DNA of 64,000 nt from Acetitomaculum ruminis DSM 5522 (GCF_900112085.1 NZ_FOJY01000014.1:30676-94675); one strand, 5' to 3'; shown: positions 17,184-27,617, counted from the first letter of the stretch. The notes: generated by a model not told the origin, from the sequence alone. Numbers and translations are program-made.

Positions 17184-17594
17184 TTATTCTTTAATTATTT
17201 TTACAAGTTCCTGGATTTCTTCATCTGTAATATCCCCCGGATTCCAAAGAATATGGGCTCCATCATTTTTATATCTTGGGATTAAATGCAGATGATAATG
17301 TGGTACCGTTTGGCCGGCTGCTTCTTTATTATTCTGAACCACATTAAATCCATCACATTTTAGTGCTTTTGTCATTTTTTCTACCATTTTTTTAGAAAGC
17401 ACTGCCACTTTTTTAAGAGTTTCCTCGTCGATTTCGTATAAATCCTCAAAATGATTTTTTGGTAATATTAATGCATGTCCTTTTGTCGCCGGTCCCCTGT
17501 CTAATATTACTCTGAAATCTTCATCTTCATACAAGGTTCCTGATGGAATCTCTCCTGCTGCTATTTTGCAAAAAATACAATCATCCTTTTTCAT
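17184..17594 (-). CDS. HIT family nucleotide hydrolase/transferase
   Basis: 136 residues, the standard size of HinT-type proteins. The histidine triad is VPHYHLHLIPRY, and the N-terminal zinc-type segment CIFCKIAAGEIPS is present. These enzymes act on nucleoside phosphoramidates and dinucleotides in the cytoplasm. AAAGGAGG stands seven bases before the ATG. It lies 11 bases after the flavodoxin-SCP2 gene, so it is the last gene of a three-gene operon. Confidence 0.93.
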   Translation of the reverse strand: MKKDDCIFCKIAAGEIPSGTLYEDEDFRVILDRGPATKGHALILPKNHFEDLYEIDEETLKKVAVLSKKMVEKMTKALKCDGFNVVQNNKEAAGQTVPHYHLHLIPRYKNDGAHILWNPGDITDEEIQELVKIIKE

Positions 17595-17605
17595 TTTTTC
17601 CTCCT

Positions 17606-18622
17606 TTAAGCTGATTCTCCCGCTTTTATAATATTAAAACTAAATACTCTGTCTAACTGTCTTAAAACATTAAATTTTCCTCTGGCGCTCATGCTGCCTT
17701 CCATAAATGCCCTTTGAAAAGTCATATGTCCGGCGATTATCTCATCAAAAACCTTGGAAGTCATTTTCATAATAACTTCAGTATTTCTTCTTTGAGTACC
17801 GTATTCCACATTTAATCCTGCTCCGTCTATTTCCAAAACAATGGATTTGTTCAGGTCAGATACCAAAATAAGATAATTACTCTTATAAGCCTCTGTCGGT
17901 CTAAAATGTTTTCTTAAGGAATTAATATATTTATCCTCGTCCTGCTCATCTTTAACCAGCATATCCTTAAACATAGTGGCAAGTTCTTTCAAATCTTCTT
18001 TTTGTGTCTTAACAAACTCATCATCTGATACATATTTAGACAGCTGCTCACTTTCCTGTGGTGTAAAATTAATTTTCTTTGTGCGCAAAACATTGGTTTT
18101 AACCGCCTGATTACTGGTTGGCAATTCCCTTAATTTTTGAGATATATTCCTGTAAAAATTCTCTGCTTTTTTTTCAATTATCTTGGAATATTCTTTATTC
18201 ATTTCAAATTCCAAAGGATCACTAACATATCCGCACATTCCCCTTGAAGGAATTCCACCTAATATTTCCCAGGAATTTAAAAGGGTAAGCTCTCCCTCTT
18301 TTTCCCCATAGGTAGTGGACATAACCACCGGAAGCATATAAAGTTCGCTTATCTTTTCTTTATCACCATACTGCCAGCAGGCATCTAAAAACTGCTGCAT
18401 ATATCCGCCTATTCCAAACCATTCAACTGTAGATGCCAATATAATTCCATCTGCATTTTTAAAGGTATTTGGCAATGTAACAAGTGAATTTTTCTGTTCG
18501 AAAAGATTAAAACGCTCCACCTTAACATTTAATTCCTCGAAAACCATTTGCATTTTTTCTAAAACATACAAAGTCGGATCATCTAAAAATCCTCTTCCCC
18601 CATAATAAATGTTAATTTTCAT
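17606..18622 (-). CDS. Flavodoxin-like/SCP2 sterol-carrier-like fusion protein
   Basis: 338 residues in two parts. Residues 1 to about 165 are flavodoxin/NADPH-FMN reductase-like: MKINIYYGG..., then ADGIILASTVEWFGIGGYMQQFLDACW, the segment that normally packs on FMN. The C-terminal ~110 residues (YLILVSDLNKSIVLEIDGAGLNVEYG..., then FDEIIAGHMTFQRAFMEGSMSARGKF) have the shape of an SCP2 lipid-binding domain, including the late MEGxMxxxGKF pattern. The link is a charged helical region. Substrate and role are unknown. It starts one base after the rhomboid stop codon, with a weak ribosome binding site. Confidence 0.75.
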   Translation of the reverse strand: MKINIYYGGRGFLDDPTLYVLEKMQMVFEELNVKVERFNLFEQKNSLVTLPNTFKNADGIILASTVEWFGIGGYMQQFLDACWQYGDKEKISELYMLPVVMSTTYGEKEGELTLLNSWEILGGIPSRGMCGYVSDPLEFEMNKEYSKIIEKKAENFYRNISQKLRELPTSNQAVKTNVLRTKKINFTPQESEQLSKYVSDDEFVKTQKEDLKELATMFKDMLVKDEQDEDKYINSLRKHFRPTEAYKSNYLILVSDLNKSIVLEIDGAGLNVEYGTQRRNTEVIMKMTSKVFDEIIAGHMTFQRAFMEGSMSARGKFNVLRQLDRVFSFNIIKAGESA

Positions 18623-18623
18623 A

Positions 18624-19772
18624 CTATAATTTTAGCCTTTCTTTTGTATTATCATACTTCTTGTTTCCTAATGGTCTGCATAAAACGGCTGCCAAGATTA
18701 TTCCGCATAAAAGTCCTCCCAAATGAGCGACATTGTCCACACCATCGCTGGTAAAACCTATCAGCAGACTCAAAGCTATCATAAATGTCATTCTTAAAAC
18801 AGATAATTCTCTGATTTTTCCCTTATTAATTATTGTCACATAAAGCAAAGCTCCGATAACTGAAAAAATAGCTCCGCTTGCACCACCTGATACGGCATTT
18901 TCTCCTGATTTATATGCGGCATATAAAGAAATAACATTTCCTCCAATACCACCTAAAATATAAATCATCAAAAACTTAATCTTTCCGTAGGTTCTTTCTA
19001 AAATATCTCCGATAAAATACAAAATAAACATGTTGTTAAGCATGTGGTCAATACCAAAATGTACAAACATGCTGGTGAATAAGAGATAATACCTGTGTTC
19101 CATTAAAACATAGGGTGGATACATTGCACCGTGAGAAAGCATAAAATCACTTTCCGTGGTATTTCCCAAATATTCCAATAAAGCAAAAATCCCTATGTTA
19201 ATAAGTATTATCATTACATTAATCACCGGAAAACTTACTTTTCTTCTTACCGGAATAATCACTTCAACTTTTTCGGCATCCTCAAGGGGATTATCCTCAA
19301 ACTCTACTGCATTTTTAATCTGTTTTTTCAGTGGTCTTGGCTTAATCCAGGGATTATCAGTGGTAAATTCTTCGTCAAATAATCCAAACTCCGAAGGCTG
19401 ATCATCAAAGATTAAAAGCCTGTGTTTTATACCATCTATAAGCCAGTATTTTATATTTTGAGGCAGTTTTTGACGCATACTTAAGGCATCATCTGCTGCA
19501 ACCATATATAAAATATCCACATCCGTATTTTGTCTGTCATATTCTATAGGCAGAGTATTATCTTCTTCATCTCTAAAGATGTTTATGATTTTTTTGTTGA
19601 TAATTTCCAACTGTTCTTTTGTATATTCCTCGCCCTTTTGACAGTCCATCAATACAGCGACATCAATCTGAGGACCAAATTTTCTATAATAGACAGAAAT
19701 CTGGTGAAGATTTGTCTTGACACTGCTATATAAATTTTCATGCATCACCTGATGCAGCTTAAAAAAATCCAT
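18624..19772 (-). CDS. Rhomboid family intramembrane serine protease
   Basis: 382 residues. The start at 19772 has AAAGGA seven bases upstream; an earlier ATG lacks a site. Residues 1 to about 190 are a cytoplasmic domain with no motif I know. The C-terminal half has the rhomboid core of six hydrophobic segments: HFGIDHMLNNMFIL, catalytic Ser in GGASGAIFSVIG and catalytic His in NVAHLGGLLCG. It would cut membrane proteins inside the bilayer. It is the first gene of an operon with the flavodoxin-SCP2 fusion and HIT protein; the reason for this grouping is not evident. Confidence 0.92.
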   Translation of the reverse strand: MDFFKLHQVMHENLYSSVKTNLHQISVYYRKFGPQIDVAVLMDCQKGEEYTKEQLEIINKKIINIFRDEEDNTLPIEYDRQNTDVDILYMVAADDALSMRQKLPQNIKYWLIDGIKHRLLIFDDQPSEFGLFDEEFTTDNPWIKPRPLKKQIKNAVEFEDNPLEDAEKVEVIIPVRRKVSFPVINVMIILINIGIFALLEYLGNTTESDFMLSHGAMYPPYVLMEHRYYLLFTSMFVHFGIDHMLNNMFILYFIGDILERTYGKIKFLMIYILGGIGGNVISLYAAYKSGENAVSGGASGAIFSVIGALLYVTIINKGKIRELSVLRMTFMIALSLLIGFTSDGVDNVAHLGGLLCGIILAAVLCRPLGNKKYDNTKERLKL

Positions 19773-19952
19773 AATTTTTCCTTTCATATAATCAGATTTC
19801 TTATAAAAAGGATGTTTACCTCATTTTTATTAAGAAGTCAACTAAAAAGCTTCCTAAAACTCATTATATCATAAGCATTAACTTATAAATAAACATTTTC
19901 CATGTTTTTTCATATATTCTTAAAATAATTATCGAAATTTTTCCGGTGATTT

Positions 19953-21980
19953 TTAATTTCCAAAGTACTGGTCTATTCCATCTGCAATTCCTGAAACTAT
20001 CTTAAACTGATAAGGCTCTGAAGCCATAAGTAAATCCTCTCTTGGATTGCTCATATAACCCATTTCCACAATGGTTACCGGAACCTGACACCAGTTTATT
20101 CCACTCATAGTGTCTGTTTCCCACACATATTCTCTTCTACAGCCTGTACTTTTCACCATATTATCAAGAACATATGTGGATAAAGCCTTACTTTTTTGGT
20201 AAAGATGTGAATTATATGGGTTTGACGGCGTCATACATATAGTCATGGCACCATTAGCTGCCGAACTGATAGAACCATTGGCATGAATCCTTATAAAGGC
20301 ATCTGCATGAGCATTGTTCGCCACTGCCGCCCTTTGACTGTTACTTAGATTTACATCATTAGAGGTTCTAACCATTATTACTTTATAACCTCTTTTGTTA
20401 AGCTCGTTTTCTAACTTTAAGGAAACTCTTAAATTCAATTCATATTCAGTAAGACCACTTGCAACTCCGCTGGTTCCCCCGGTAACCTTGGTTTTCATGG
20501 TTTTTGCTCCCGGTCCGATAGGCTCAAGAGCAGTATTTGCATATCTTTGATGTCCGGCATCTATTACAATAAGCTTTTTTTGTAAAATTCCATTGGAATC
20601 AAAAGTATATTCTTTTCCATCAATAACCTGTTGTCCTGTCAGAGCTCTTCCATCATTGCCAAAATAGCTTCTGTTTCCATTTATATCCACCCATTTATTT
20701 CTGGCTGCTTTTCCACTTTCTTCAAAATAATATTTGAAGTTATCCACATATTTTATACAATTTGTAACAGCCCGCCCCTTGCTTTGAAAATAATAATAAT
20801 CATTATCTACCTTTATTAAACTGTTCAGGGCAGCCTTTCCCTTTTGGGTAAAGTAATAATAATAGGTCTTTCCCTTGATTTTCAAGGATTTTAATGTATT
20901 TGTCAAAGCCTTTGCGTTTTTACCAAAAAAGTAATAATTATTTTTATTTCCACTTTTTATTTTCTTAAGGACTTCTTTTATGGCCTTTCCATCTTTACCA
21001 AAATAATAATAACTAACTTTTCCCTTAACTTTTATGCTTTTAAATTTGTTTATAAGGGCTCTTGAATTTTTATTAAAATAGTAATAATTAGTGGTTTTTC
21101 CTCTTTTTATTGTTTTAAAAGTATTGGTTATTGCTCTTGCATTATTTCCAAAGTAATAATAATTATATTTCTTTCCTGTTTTTATTTTTTTAAGGGTATT
21201 ACTTATTGCTTTTGCATTGCTTCCAAAATAGTAAACATAGCCCTTATCCCCTGATTTTACGCGTTTTAAGGCATTTGTTACAGCACGGGCATTTCCATTA
21301 AAGTAATAATAATTTATACGATTTCCTGTTTTTACCTTTTTAAGGGTTTTCTTTAATGCTTTTCCATTTTTTCCAAAATAGTAAATATAGCTCTTAGCCC
21401 CTGATTTTACGCGTTTTAAGGCGTTTATCACCCCTCTTGCATTTTCATTAAAGTAGTAATAGTTGTTTTGTATTTTTTTTAGGCTGTTTCTTATCGCCTT
21501 CCCGTTTCCTCCAAAGTAAAACAAGTATTTACCATTTCCATATTTAAGATATTTTAATGTATTTTTTGTAGCTTTTCCGTCTTTTCCAAAGTAATAATAA
21601 TAGCCTGTATTCCCTGATTTTACGCATTTTAAGGTATTTTGAAGTGCCTTGGCATCTCTTCCAAAATAATAGTAACAGCTTTCATTTCCCTTTTTAATTA
21701 CTTTTAGGGTATTTGTCAAAGCTTTACCATCCCTGCCAAAATAATAATAGTATTTTTTATTACCTTCAGCTATTATTTTAAAAGTATTTTTTACGGCTTT
21801 TCCATCTTCCCCAAAGTAATAATAATCTCCATTAATTTCTTTAAGAACATTTTTTAAATCTGTTTCATCTGAAGTTATTGTATTACTATTTTCCTCAGCC
21901 TGAAGTTTAATAGAGTTTATTGGAATCATTGCCATAATAAATACAACAAGTAATATAATTATTGTCCCTTTATTTTTCAT
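19953..21980 (-). CDS. Secreted N-acetylmuramoyl-L-alanine amidase with 18 aromatic repeats
   Basis: 675 residues: signal peptide (1 to about 29), about eighteen tandem repeats of some 20-25 residues of the form YYYYFGxDGKAxxNTLK, then an Amidase_3 domain. The repeats resemble choline/glucan-binding-type cell-wall repeats but with Gly/Asp-Gly turns and heavy Lys. Zinc ligands are visible in the amidase: His in VIDAGHQ, Glu in TEYELN, His in IRIHANG, and catalytic Glu in VEMGYMSN. It should cut the amide bond between muramic acid and peptide stems. The repeats give the gene strong internal similarity and a risk of unequal recombination. The next gene is a paralogue. Confidence 0.93.
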   Translation of the reverse strand: MKNKGTIIILLVVFIMAMIPINSIKLQAEENSNTITSDETDLKNVLKEINGDYYYFGEDGKAVKNTFKIIAEGNKKYYYYFGRDGKALTNTLKVIKKGNESCYYYFGRDAKALQNTLKCVKSGNTGYYYYFGKDGKATKNTLKYLKYGNGKYLFYFGGNGKAIRNSLKKIQNNYYYFNENARGVINALKRVKSGAKSYIYYFGKNGKALKKTLKKVKTGNRINYYYFNGNARAVTNALKRVKSGDKGYVYYFGSNAKAISNTLKKIKTGKKYNYYYFGNNARAITNTFKTIKRGKTTNYYYFNKNSRALINKFKSIKVKGKVSYYYFGKDGKAIKEVLKKIKSGNKNNYYFFGKNAKALTNTLKSLKIKGKTYYYYFTQKGKAALNSLIKVDNDYYYFQSKGRAVTNCIKYVDNFKYYFEESGKAARNKWVDINGNRSYFGNDGRALTGQQVIDGKEYTFDSNGILQKKLIVIDAGHQRYANTALEPIGPGAKTMKTKVTGGTSGVASGLTEYELNLRVSLKLENELNKRGYKVIMVRTSNDVNLSNSQRAAVANNAHADAFIRIHANGSISSAANGAMTICMTPSNPYNSHLYQKSKALSTYVLDNMVKSTGCRREYVWETDTMSGINWCQVPVTIVEMGYMSNPREDLLMASEPYQFKIVSGIADGIDQYFGN

Positions 21981-21995
21981 AATAACATCCTTTTA

Positions 21996-23123
21996 TCAAC
22001 TAAAATATACATCAATACCATTTGCTATACCTGTAACTATCTTATTTTGATAGTCCTCACTTGCCATAAGTAAGTCCTCGTTGGCATTTGACATATATCC
22101 CATTTCAACTATGGTTACCGGAACCTGACACCAATTTATTCCACTCATAGTATCCGTTTCCCAAACATATTCTTTATTGCATAAGGTCGCCTCTACCAAA
22201 GCATCTAATACTGCTGTTGAAAGGGCTTTACTTTGAGAGTATAGATTTCCGTTATAGGGGTTTGATGCAGTTTGACAAATGGTCATTGCCCCATTTGTTG
22301 ACGAGTTTTCCGAACCGTTTGCATGAATCCTGATAAAAGCATCAGCTCCTGCATTATTGGCAACTGCTGCTCTTTCACTGTTACTGATGTTTACATCATT
22401 GCTGGTTCTGACCATTATTACTTCATAGCCTCTTTTTGTTAATTCTGCCTGTAATTTAAGTGCTACCTGCAAATTAAGCTCATATTCATACAAACCGCTG
22501 GCAACACCTCTGGTTCCACCGGTTACTTTTGCCTTAGTTTCTGATGCTCCAGGTCCTACAGGCTCTACACTGTCATCTCCTACTCTTTGATGTCCTGCAT
22601 CAATTACAATAAGCTTATTGCCTGTTTTTTGTACAGTCTGTTCTTCTTCCTTATATTCCTTAAGTAACTGACTGTAAACATATAATTTTTTTTCTTTATA
22701 ATAAATTACAGACCATTCTCCCTCATCACAAATCTTATCAACCTGCGTATTTCCACTTAACTTTTCAAAAATATCATATTCCTCTCCAGGGCCGTATCTT
22801 ACATTTACAATATCAGTGGTTTCCATTTTAATTAAAGCATTTACATCTATATCCCCGGCATCATTTCTACTTTCATCAAATCCGGTATTTATATTATTTT
22901 CCTCTTTTTGGGATTTATAATTGACCTCATTTTCTTTTTTATCCTTCTTAGTATCACTTTTATCTTCTGTCACTTTTGATTCCTCTTTATCCTTGATCTT
23001 TTTTTCTTCTTTGGTGGAAATGTCATTGGTAGTTACTTTTCTCTTTCCACATCCTCCTAACAAACAGCTAAAAATTATCATACAAATAATTGTTAAAAAT
23101 AATCTCTTGTATCTTTTTTTCAT
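21996..23123 (-). CDS. Lipoprotein N-acetylmuramoyl-L-alanine amidase with SH3-like domain
   Basis: 375 residues. The start at 23123 has AAGGAG six bases upstream. A lipoprotein signal ends LLGGC; a Lys/Glu/Asp-rich linker follows; then a bacterial SH3-like domain ([20 protein letters not shown]); then an Amidase_3 domain with the same ligands as the previous gene ([26 protein letters not shown]). The two amidase domains are nearly collinear and share long identical stretches, which shows a tandem duplication with different targeting modules: membrane lipid anchor here, wall-binding repeats in the paralogue. The genes are 15 bases apart, so they form one operon. Confidence 0.93.
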   Translation of the reverse strand: MKKRYKRLFLTIICMIIFSCLLGGCGKRKVTTNDISTKEEKKIKDKEESKVTEDKSDTKKDKKENEVNYKSQKEENNINTGFDESRNDAGDIDVNALIKMETTDIVNVRYGPGEEYDIFEKLSGNTQVDKICDEGEWSVIYYKEKKLYVYSQLLKEYKEEEQTVQKTGNKLIVIDAGHQRVGDDSVEPVGPGASETKAKVTGGTRGVASGLYEYELNLQVALKLQAELTKRGYEVIMVRTSNDVNISNSERAAVANNAGADAFIRIHANGSENSSTNGAMTICQTASNPYNGNLYSQSKALSTAVLDALVEATLCNKEYVWETDTMSGINWCQVPVTIVEMGYMSNANEDLLMASEDYQNKIVTGIANGIDVYFS

Positions 23124-23211
23124 TCTTTTCTCCTTATTCATTGGTTTTTTCTGACTATATTTAACTATAACAGATTTTTACTTATTTTGTTAAAAATTAC
23201 ATATGTTTTAC

Positions 23212-23243
23212 GAAAAAAAGCAGAAGAATTTTTCTCCTGCTCT
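23212..23243 (-). terminator. Terminator of the ohrR-like gene
   Basis: Read on the minus strand, AGCAGGAGAA and TTCTTCTGCT form a stem (one G-T pair) followed by seven Ts. It lies 40 bases after the regulator's stop codon. Confidence 0.8.
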
Positions 23244-23281
23244 TATCCTTAATACTATAATAATATTTTTAACCAAATCTC

Positions 23282-23710
23282 TTAAAAATCCTTCATCATT
23301 TTGTGAAGTATCCTATACAAATCGGCCGCATCTTTCTTATCAATACATACACATGAACCCATTTTTTCCGGAATTTCTACAGCCTTATCCCTAAGCTTTT
23401 CACCTTCTTCGGTTAAGGAAACAATCAGACTTCTTTCGTCAGTTTTACATCTTTCCCTATTAATATATCCCTTTTTCTCAAGTGTTTTAAGAACTGGTGT
23501 TAATGTTCCGGAATCCAAATAAAGAAATTCTCCCATTTCTTTAACTGATAATTTCTTGTGCTCCCAGATAACCATCAAGGTTATATACTGGGTATACGTA
23601 ATTCCCAATTCATCAAGGAAAGGCTTATATTTCCTTACAACTTCTTTTGCACATGCATATAAAGGAAAGCAAAGCTGATTCTCTAATTTTAGGCAATCAT
23701 ATTTTTCCAT
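23282..23710 (-). CDS. ohrR: OhrR-like MarR family peroxide-sensing repressor
   Basis: 142 residues; the start at 23710 has GGAGG nine bases upstream. The N-terminal pattern LENQLCFPLYACAKEVVRKYKPFLDELGITYTQY is the hallmark of OhrR, with the reactive Cys at position 14 (Cys15 in Bacillus). The winged helix follows: MGEFLYLDSGTLTPVLKTLEKKGYINRERCKTDERS. In other bacteria OhrR represses the organic-hydroperoxide reductase gene ohr and is inactivated by oxidation of this Cys. No ohr gene is next to it here; the nearest peroxide-detoxifying gene is the glutathione peroxidase 10 kb away. Confidence 0.85.
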   Translation of the reverse strand: MEKYDCLKLENQLCFPLYACAKEVVRKYKPFLDELGITYTQYITLMVIWEHKKLSVKEMGEFLYLDSGTLTPVLKTLEKKGYINRERCKTDERSLIVSLTEEGEKLRDKAVEIPEKMGSCVCIDKKDAADLYRILHKMMKDF

Positions 23711-23859
23711 AGATATTTTCCTCCAAAACATTTTATACCTTTGACTTTACCACAATATTTAAGAGTTATCCATGTAATTAACGATTTTTTTTTAATTTTT
23801 TCAAATTAAATTATTTTCTTACTAATTTTAATTAACTTTTACCTTGTTTTAAATGATTT

Positions 23860-24633
23860 CTATTGGTTATTTCTTCCAAATCCATTTGTTAAATCCTTTA
23901 TTACTTCACCAGCTAACACCAAACCTGCTACTGCCGGTGTAAAAGCAATTGAGCCTGGAATACTACGACGGTCAGTACATTTATGTTCTGCTCCTGGAGG
24001 ACATATACAATTTGTCTTACAGCTTATCCCCATATCTTCAATAGGACGGATGGGTTTTTCATCTGAAAAGACAACCTTTAGCTTTTTCACTCCCCGCTTT
24101 TTCATCTCTCTACGCATTACTTTTGCAAGGGGACACATGGTAGTCTTATAAATATCAGCCACCTTAAAACGACTGGGATCAAGCTTGTTACCGGCACCCA
24201 TGCAACTTATTACCGGCACATTCTCACTTTTACATTTCATTATAATTTCTATCTTTGCAGTAACGGTATCAACCGCATCCACCACATAATCATAGGATTT
24301 AAAATCAAATTCATTAGAATTTTCCGGAAGGAAAAAGCATTTATGTGCCACAATGTCCACTTTCGGATTAATTTCCAGCATTCGCTCTTTCATTACATCT
24401 ACTTTATGTTTTCCCACTGTTTTTCGGGTAGCAATTATCTGTCTGTTAAGATTTGTAAGACATACCTTATCGTCATCTATTAAATCAAAATGGCCAATTC
24501 CGGAGCGAACCAGTGCCTCGCAGACATATCCCCCTACACCTCCGATTCCAAAAACAGCCACTTTCTTATTTTTTAATTCTTCCATTGCATCCTTGCCAAG
24601 AAGGAGTTCGGTTCTTGAAAACTGATTTAACAT
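23860..24633 (-). CDS. tcdA: tRNA threonylcarbamoyladenosine dehydratase
   Basis: 257 residues of the ThiF/E1-like family; the start at 24633 has AGAGGAT just upstream, while the longer frame has none. Nucleotide binding is by GIGGVGGYVCEALVRSG, followed by IDDDKVCLTNLNRQ with the catalytic Arg/Asn residues. The late segment RRSIPGSIAFTPAVAGLVLAG is typical of TcdA. The enzyme uses ATP to cyclise t6A at position 37 of tRNAs. It lies about 110 bases after cysN with a hairpin between them and is probably a separate transcript. Confidence 0.9.
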   Translation of the reverse strand: MLNQFSRTELLLGKDAMEELKNKKVAVFGIGGVGGYVCEALVRSGIGHFDLIDDDKVCLTNLNRQIIATRKTVGKHKVDVMKERMLEINPKVDIVAHKCFFLPENSNEFDFKSYDYVVDAVDTVTAKIEIIMKCKSENVPVISCMGAGNKLDPSRFKVADIYKTTMCPLAKVMRREMKKRGVKKLKVVFSDEKPIRPIEDMGISCKTNCICPPGAEHKCTDRRSIPGSIAFTPAVAGLVLAGEVIKDLTNGFGRNNQ

Positions 24634-24654
24634 AATTATCCTCTTTACACTATG

Positions 24655-24682
24655 AAACAAGCAGATGATATATACCATCTGC
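24655..24682 (-). terminator. Probable terminator of the sulfate operon
   Basis: GCAGATG (24661-24667) and CATCTGC (24676-24682) form a stem; read on the minus strand it is followed by TTGTTT. It lies between cysN and tcdA. The T run is weak, so some read-through is likely. Confidence 0.55.
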
Positions 24683-24748
24683 CTGTTAACCTACTGAAAC
24701 ACTAGGTTTATATTATTAAATTTATCTTGCTTTGTCAATGATTAAAAT

Positions 24749-26386
24749 TTAGATAAAGTCACCTACAGTAGTTGTTTCTTCAGTAATTCCTGTGGCTTTA
24801 TAAATATAATCTGCTGCATCTTCCAGATTAGTTATTTCATCACCAAACCAGTTATTTTTATAAGCTCTATTAGTATTAAATATTCCAGAATCAAAGTCCT
24901 TTTTTACATACATAAGCACTACAATTCCTGCATCATTGAGATGTCTTACTACCTCTTTTATCCCTTCATTATTTTCAGGAATGTATAAATATGTATGTCT
25001 GCCTCTGTTGGAAAGTTCTCTTTCAATCCGTCTTGCAAAATCAAGATTAATAATATTACTTTCTTTTAATTCAAAAGTAATGGCTCTTTGTCCCTTCCAG
25101 TTACTTCTTATTTCCCTGTCAATAACAGTTTTTCCTAAACCTTCCTCCCCCTTGTACAACTGAGTTACAACACCGCAGGCTGAGGTCATATTTGTAATTC
25201 TATCTATAAGAATTAATTCTCCAAGGGTTTTGTGTTTTGAGAAGGTATCCACAACAATCCCATCGGCAAATTTAAGTTCACATACTGCAATTTCATTTTT
25301 TTCCAAATTGCTTGCTTCTTTTTTAACTCCCGTATTCACATCAATGGTATTTCTGATATGAGTAACAGTTCCGGGAATCAGCTTTGTACCTATTTTTACA
25401 AAGTAATTTTTTCCCGTTTCAAGCCTTTCATCATCCATCCAAAGCAAAGTCGCCTCTATAGAAGAGGTAACTCCTATTTCTCCTTCTGAAAATAGAACGC
25501 TTCCCCTTGAAACATCCACTTCCCTGTTTAGCTGAATTGTAACTGCTCTGTTTTTAGAAGCCTCCGTTGCCTCTTTATCAAGAATGTGTATACTTTTTAC
25601 TTTTGCCTTTTCATTGCCGGGAAGAATTCTTACTTCATCCCCTACATGAATTGTTCCTGATTCAATCTGTCCCTGAAATCCTCTAAAAGTATGGTTTGGA
25701 CGACACACTCTTTGAACCGGCATATAAAATCCCTTTTCACTTTTATTTTCAGTAACATCCACTTTTTCAAGGTATTCCAGCAACACCGGACCATCATACC
25801 ATTTTATATTTTCAGAAGGAGTCGTTACATTGTCACCTTCCGTAGCTGATACCGGTATAATCACAACATTTTCCAGCTTCAATTCCTCAACAAGTTCTTT
25901 TATCTGATGTTGTATTGTATCAAATCTTTCTTTACTATATAAAACCAGATCCATCTTATTTACTGCAAATACGAAATATTTAATTCCCATAAGAGAACAA
26001 ATTCTTGCATGTCTTCTTGTCTGTACCAGTACACCTTGTTTGGCATCAATCAAAATCACCGCTAAATCTGCAAATGACGCCCCTACAGCCATATTTCTTG
26101 TATATTCTTCGTGTCCCGGTGTATCTGCCACAATAAAGCTTCTGTTATCTGTTGTAAAATATCTGTATGCTACGTCTATTGTAATTCCCTGCTCTCTTTC
26201 TGCCATCAATCCATCAAGCAAAAGGGAATAATCAATAGCCCCATCTCTGCTTCCAACCTTTGATTCCAGCTCTAAGGCCTTTTTCTGGTCTGCGTATAAA
26301 AGTTTTGAATCATAAAGAATATGTCCAATGAGAGTGGATTTTCCATCGTCAACACTTCCGCAAGTAATAAATTTTAATAATTCCAT
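24749..26386 (-). CDS. cysN: Sulfate adenylyltransferase subunit 1 (GTPase) with a degenerate APS-kinase-like tail
   Basis: 545 residues. The GTPase core (1 to about 420) has G1 GSVDDGKST, G3 DTPGHEEYTRNM and G4 NKMD, typical of CysN, which drives APS formation by GTP hydrolysis together with CysD. The extra ~125 residues look like CysC (APS kinase): RRIERELSNRGRHTYLYI and VVRHLNDAGIVVLMYV match its helices. However, the place of the kinase P-loop reads ITFELKESNIINLDF, with no GxxGxGKS, so kinase activity is unlikely. This fits a pathway that reduces APS directly. The start overlaps the cysD stop (TAATG). Confidence 0.93.
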   Translation of the reverse strand: MELLKFITCGSVDDGKSTLIGHILYDSKLLYADQKKALELESKVGSRDGAIDYSLLLDGLMAEREQGITIDVAYRYFTTDNRSFIVADTPGHEEYTRNMAVGASFADLAVILIDAKQGVLVQTRRHARICSLMGIKYFVFAVNKMDLVLYSKERFDTIQHQIKELVEELKLENVVIIPVSATEGDNVTTPSENIKWYDGPVLLEYLEKVDVTENKSEKGFYMPVQRVCRPNHTFRGFQGQIESGTIHVGDEVRILPGNEKAKVKSIHILDKEATEASKNRAVTIQLNREVDVSRGSVLFSEGEIGVTSSIEATLLWMDDERLETGKNYFVKIGTKLIPGTVTHIRNTIDVNTGVKKEASNLEKNEIAVCELKFADGIVVDTFSKHKTLGELILIDRITNMTSACGVVTQLYKGEEGLGKTVIDREIRSNWKGQRAITFELKESNIINLDFARRIERELSNRGRHTYLYIPENNEGIKEVVRHLNDAGIVVLMYVKKDFDSGIFNTNRAYKNNWFGDEITNLEDAADYIYKATGITEETTTVGDFI

Positions 26387-27291
26387 TAGAAATATCCCTC
26401 CCTTTTTCTTCGCTCCATTGAACCTGTTTCTTCGTTATCAATTACCCTTGTAGTTCGTTCACTTGAAACGGCACTTAAAGTTTCCTCTATAATTTTATCC
26501 AAAGTATCCGCCTCTGATTCAACTCCACCGGTTAAGGGATAACATCCTAAAGTCCTAAATCTCACCATTTTATTCTGAATTTTTTCATTTTTTTCAAGTC
26601 TTTTTTCCATTCGCTCATCATCCACCATTATTATGTTTCCATCTCTGTAAACCACAGGACGAACTTTTGCAAAATAAAGTGATGGAATCTCAATATTTTC
26701 CTTTTTTATGTATTGCCATATATCCTTTTCCGTCCAGTTAGAAAGGGGAAAAACTCTTACTTCCTCGCCCTTAAAAAGCTTTGTATTAAACAATTTCCAC
26801 ATCTCTGGTCTTTGATTTTTAGGATCCCAGGCATGAGCAGAATTTCTAAAAGAAAAAATACGCTCTTTTGCTCTGGATTTTTCCTCATCCCTTCTTCCGC
26901 CACCAAAAGCAGCCGTAAATCCATACTTGTCAAGTGCCTGTTTTAAAGCCTGCGTTTTCATAATATCCGTATAAGCACTTCCATGGTCAAAGGGATTTAT
27001 TCCTTGTTCAACGCCTTCTTCGTTAATATATTCAAGCATTGTCAATCCATATTTTTTTGCAACTGCATCACGAAATTCTATCATTTCCTTAAATTTCCAG
27101 GTAGTATTTACATGTAAAAAAGGAAAAGGTGGTTTTTCCGGATAAAATGCCTTTAAGGCAAGATGAAGCATTACCGAACTATCCTTTCCAATAGAATAAA
27201 GCATTACAGGTTTTTCACATTCTGCTGCCACTTCACGAATTATATATATTGCCTCTGTCTCCAATTCATCAAGATGCGTTAATCTGCTCAT
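26386..27291 (-). CDS. cysD: Sulfate adenylyltransferase subunit 2
   Basis: 301 residues, normal CysD length. The ATP pyrophosphatase loop is [17 protein letters not shown]; the family motifs [15 protein letters not shown] and [22 protein letters not shown] follow. CysD makes adenylylsulfate (APS) from ATP and sulfate, with CysN supplying GTP energy. GAGAGGAT precedes the ATG. It follows the APS-reductase-like genes in the same operon, 14 bases after aprB. Confidence 0.96.
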   Translation of the reverse strand: MSRLTHLDELETEAIYIIREVAAECEKPVMLYSIGKDSSVMLHLALKAFYPEKPPFPFLHVNTTWKFKEMIEFRDAVAKKYGLTMLEYINEEGVEQGINPFDHGSAYTDIMKTQALKQALDKYGFTAAFGGGRRDEEKSRAKERIFSFRNSAHAWDPKNQRPEMWKLFNTKLFKGEEVRVFPLSNWTEKDIWQYIKKENIEIPSLYFAKVRPVVYRDGNIIMVDDERMEKRLEKNEKIQNKMVRFRTLGCYPLTGGVESEADTLDKIIEETLSAVSSERTTRVIDNEETGSMERRKREGYF

Positions 27292-27305
27292 AATAATCCT
27301 CTCAC

Positions 27306-27617
27306 TTAATACTTATTAGATTCTTTCATATTTACTACAATAATTTCCTTACTTCCATCCCGTTTTGTTACAATCCATTTTCTAAAATTATCCTTTTCCT
27401 CCACAGAAAGAAGAGATCCTTTTCCTCCAATATCCGCCCCAAGAAAAAATTTAATTGCATTTTTTTTGCATTCTTTTATACATGAGGTACATCCCCAGCA
27501 ATCCTTTTGTCTTTTTATACAAGCTTTATCATTAATAATTTTAATAAGATTTCCCGGACAAACTTCCACACACTTTTTACAACCTACGCAGGATTTTTCA
27601 TCAATTCTGATGCTCAT
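27306..27617 (-). CDS. aprB: Adenylylsulfate reductase beta-like ferredoxin subunit
   Basis: 103 residues with two [4Fe-4S] cluster motifs: [13 protein letters not shown] and [13 protein letters not shown], then a short C-terminal strand region ([26 protein letters not shown]). This is the short, assimilation-type version of the AprB subunit, lacking the long tail of sulfate-reducing bacteria. It should pass electrons to the flavoprotein AprA. Its start overlaps the aprA stop (ATGA) and it precedes cysD, so the product of CysDN is likely the substrate. Confidence 0.88.
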   Translation of the reverse strand: MSIRIDEKSCVGCKKCVEVCPGNLIKIINDKACIKRQKDCWGCTSCIKECKKNAIKFFLGADIGGKGSLLSVEEKDNFRKWIVTKRDGSKEIIVVNMKESNKY

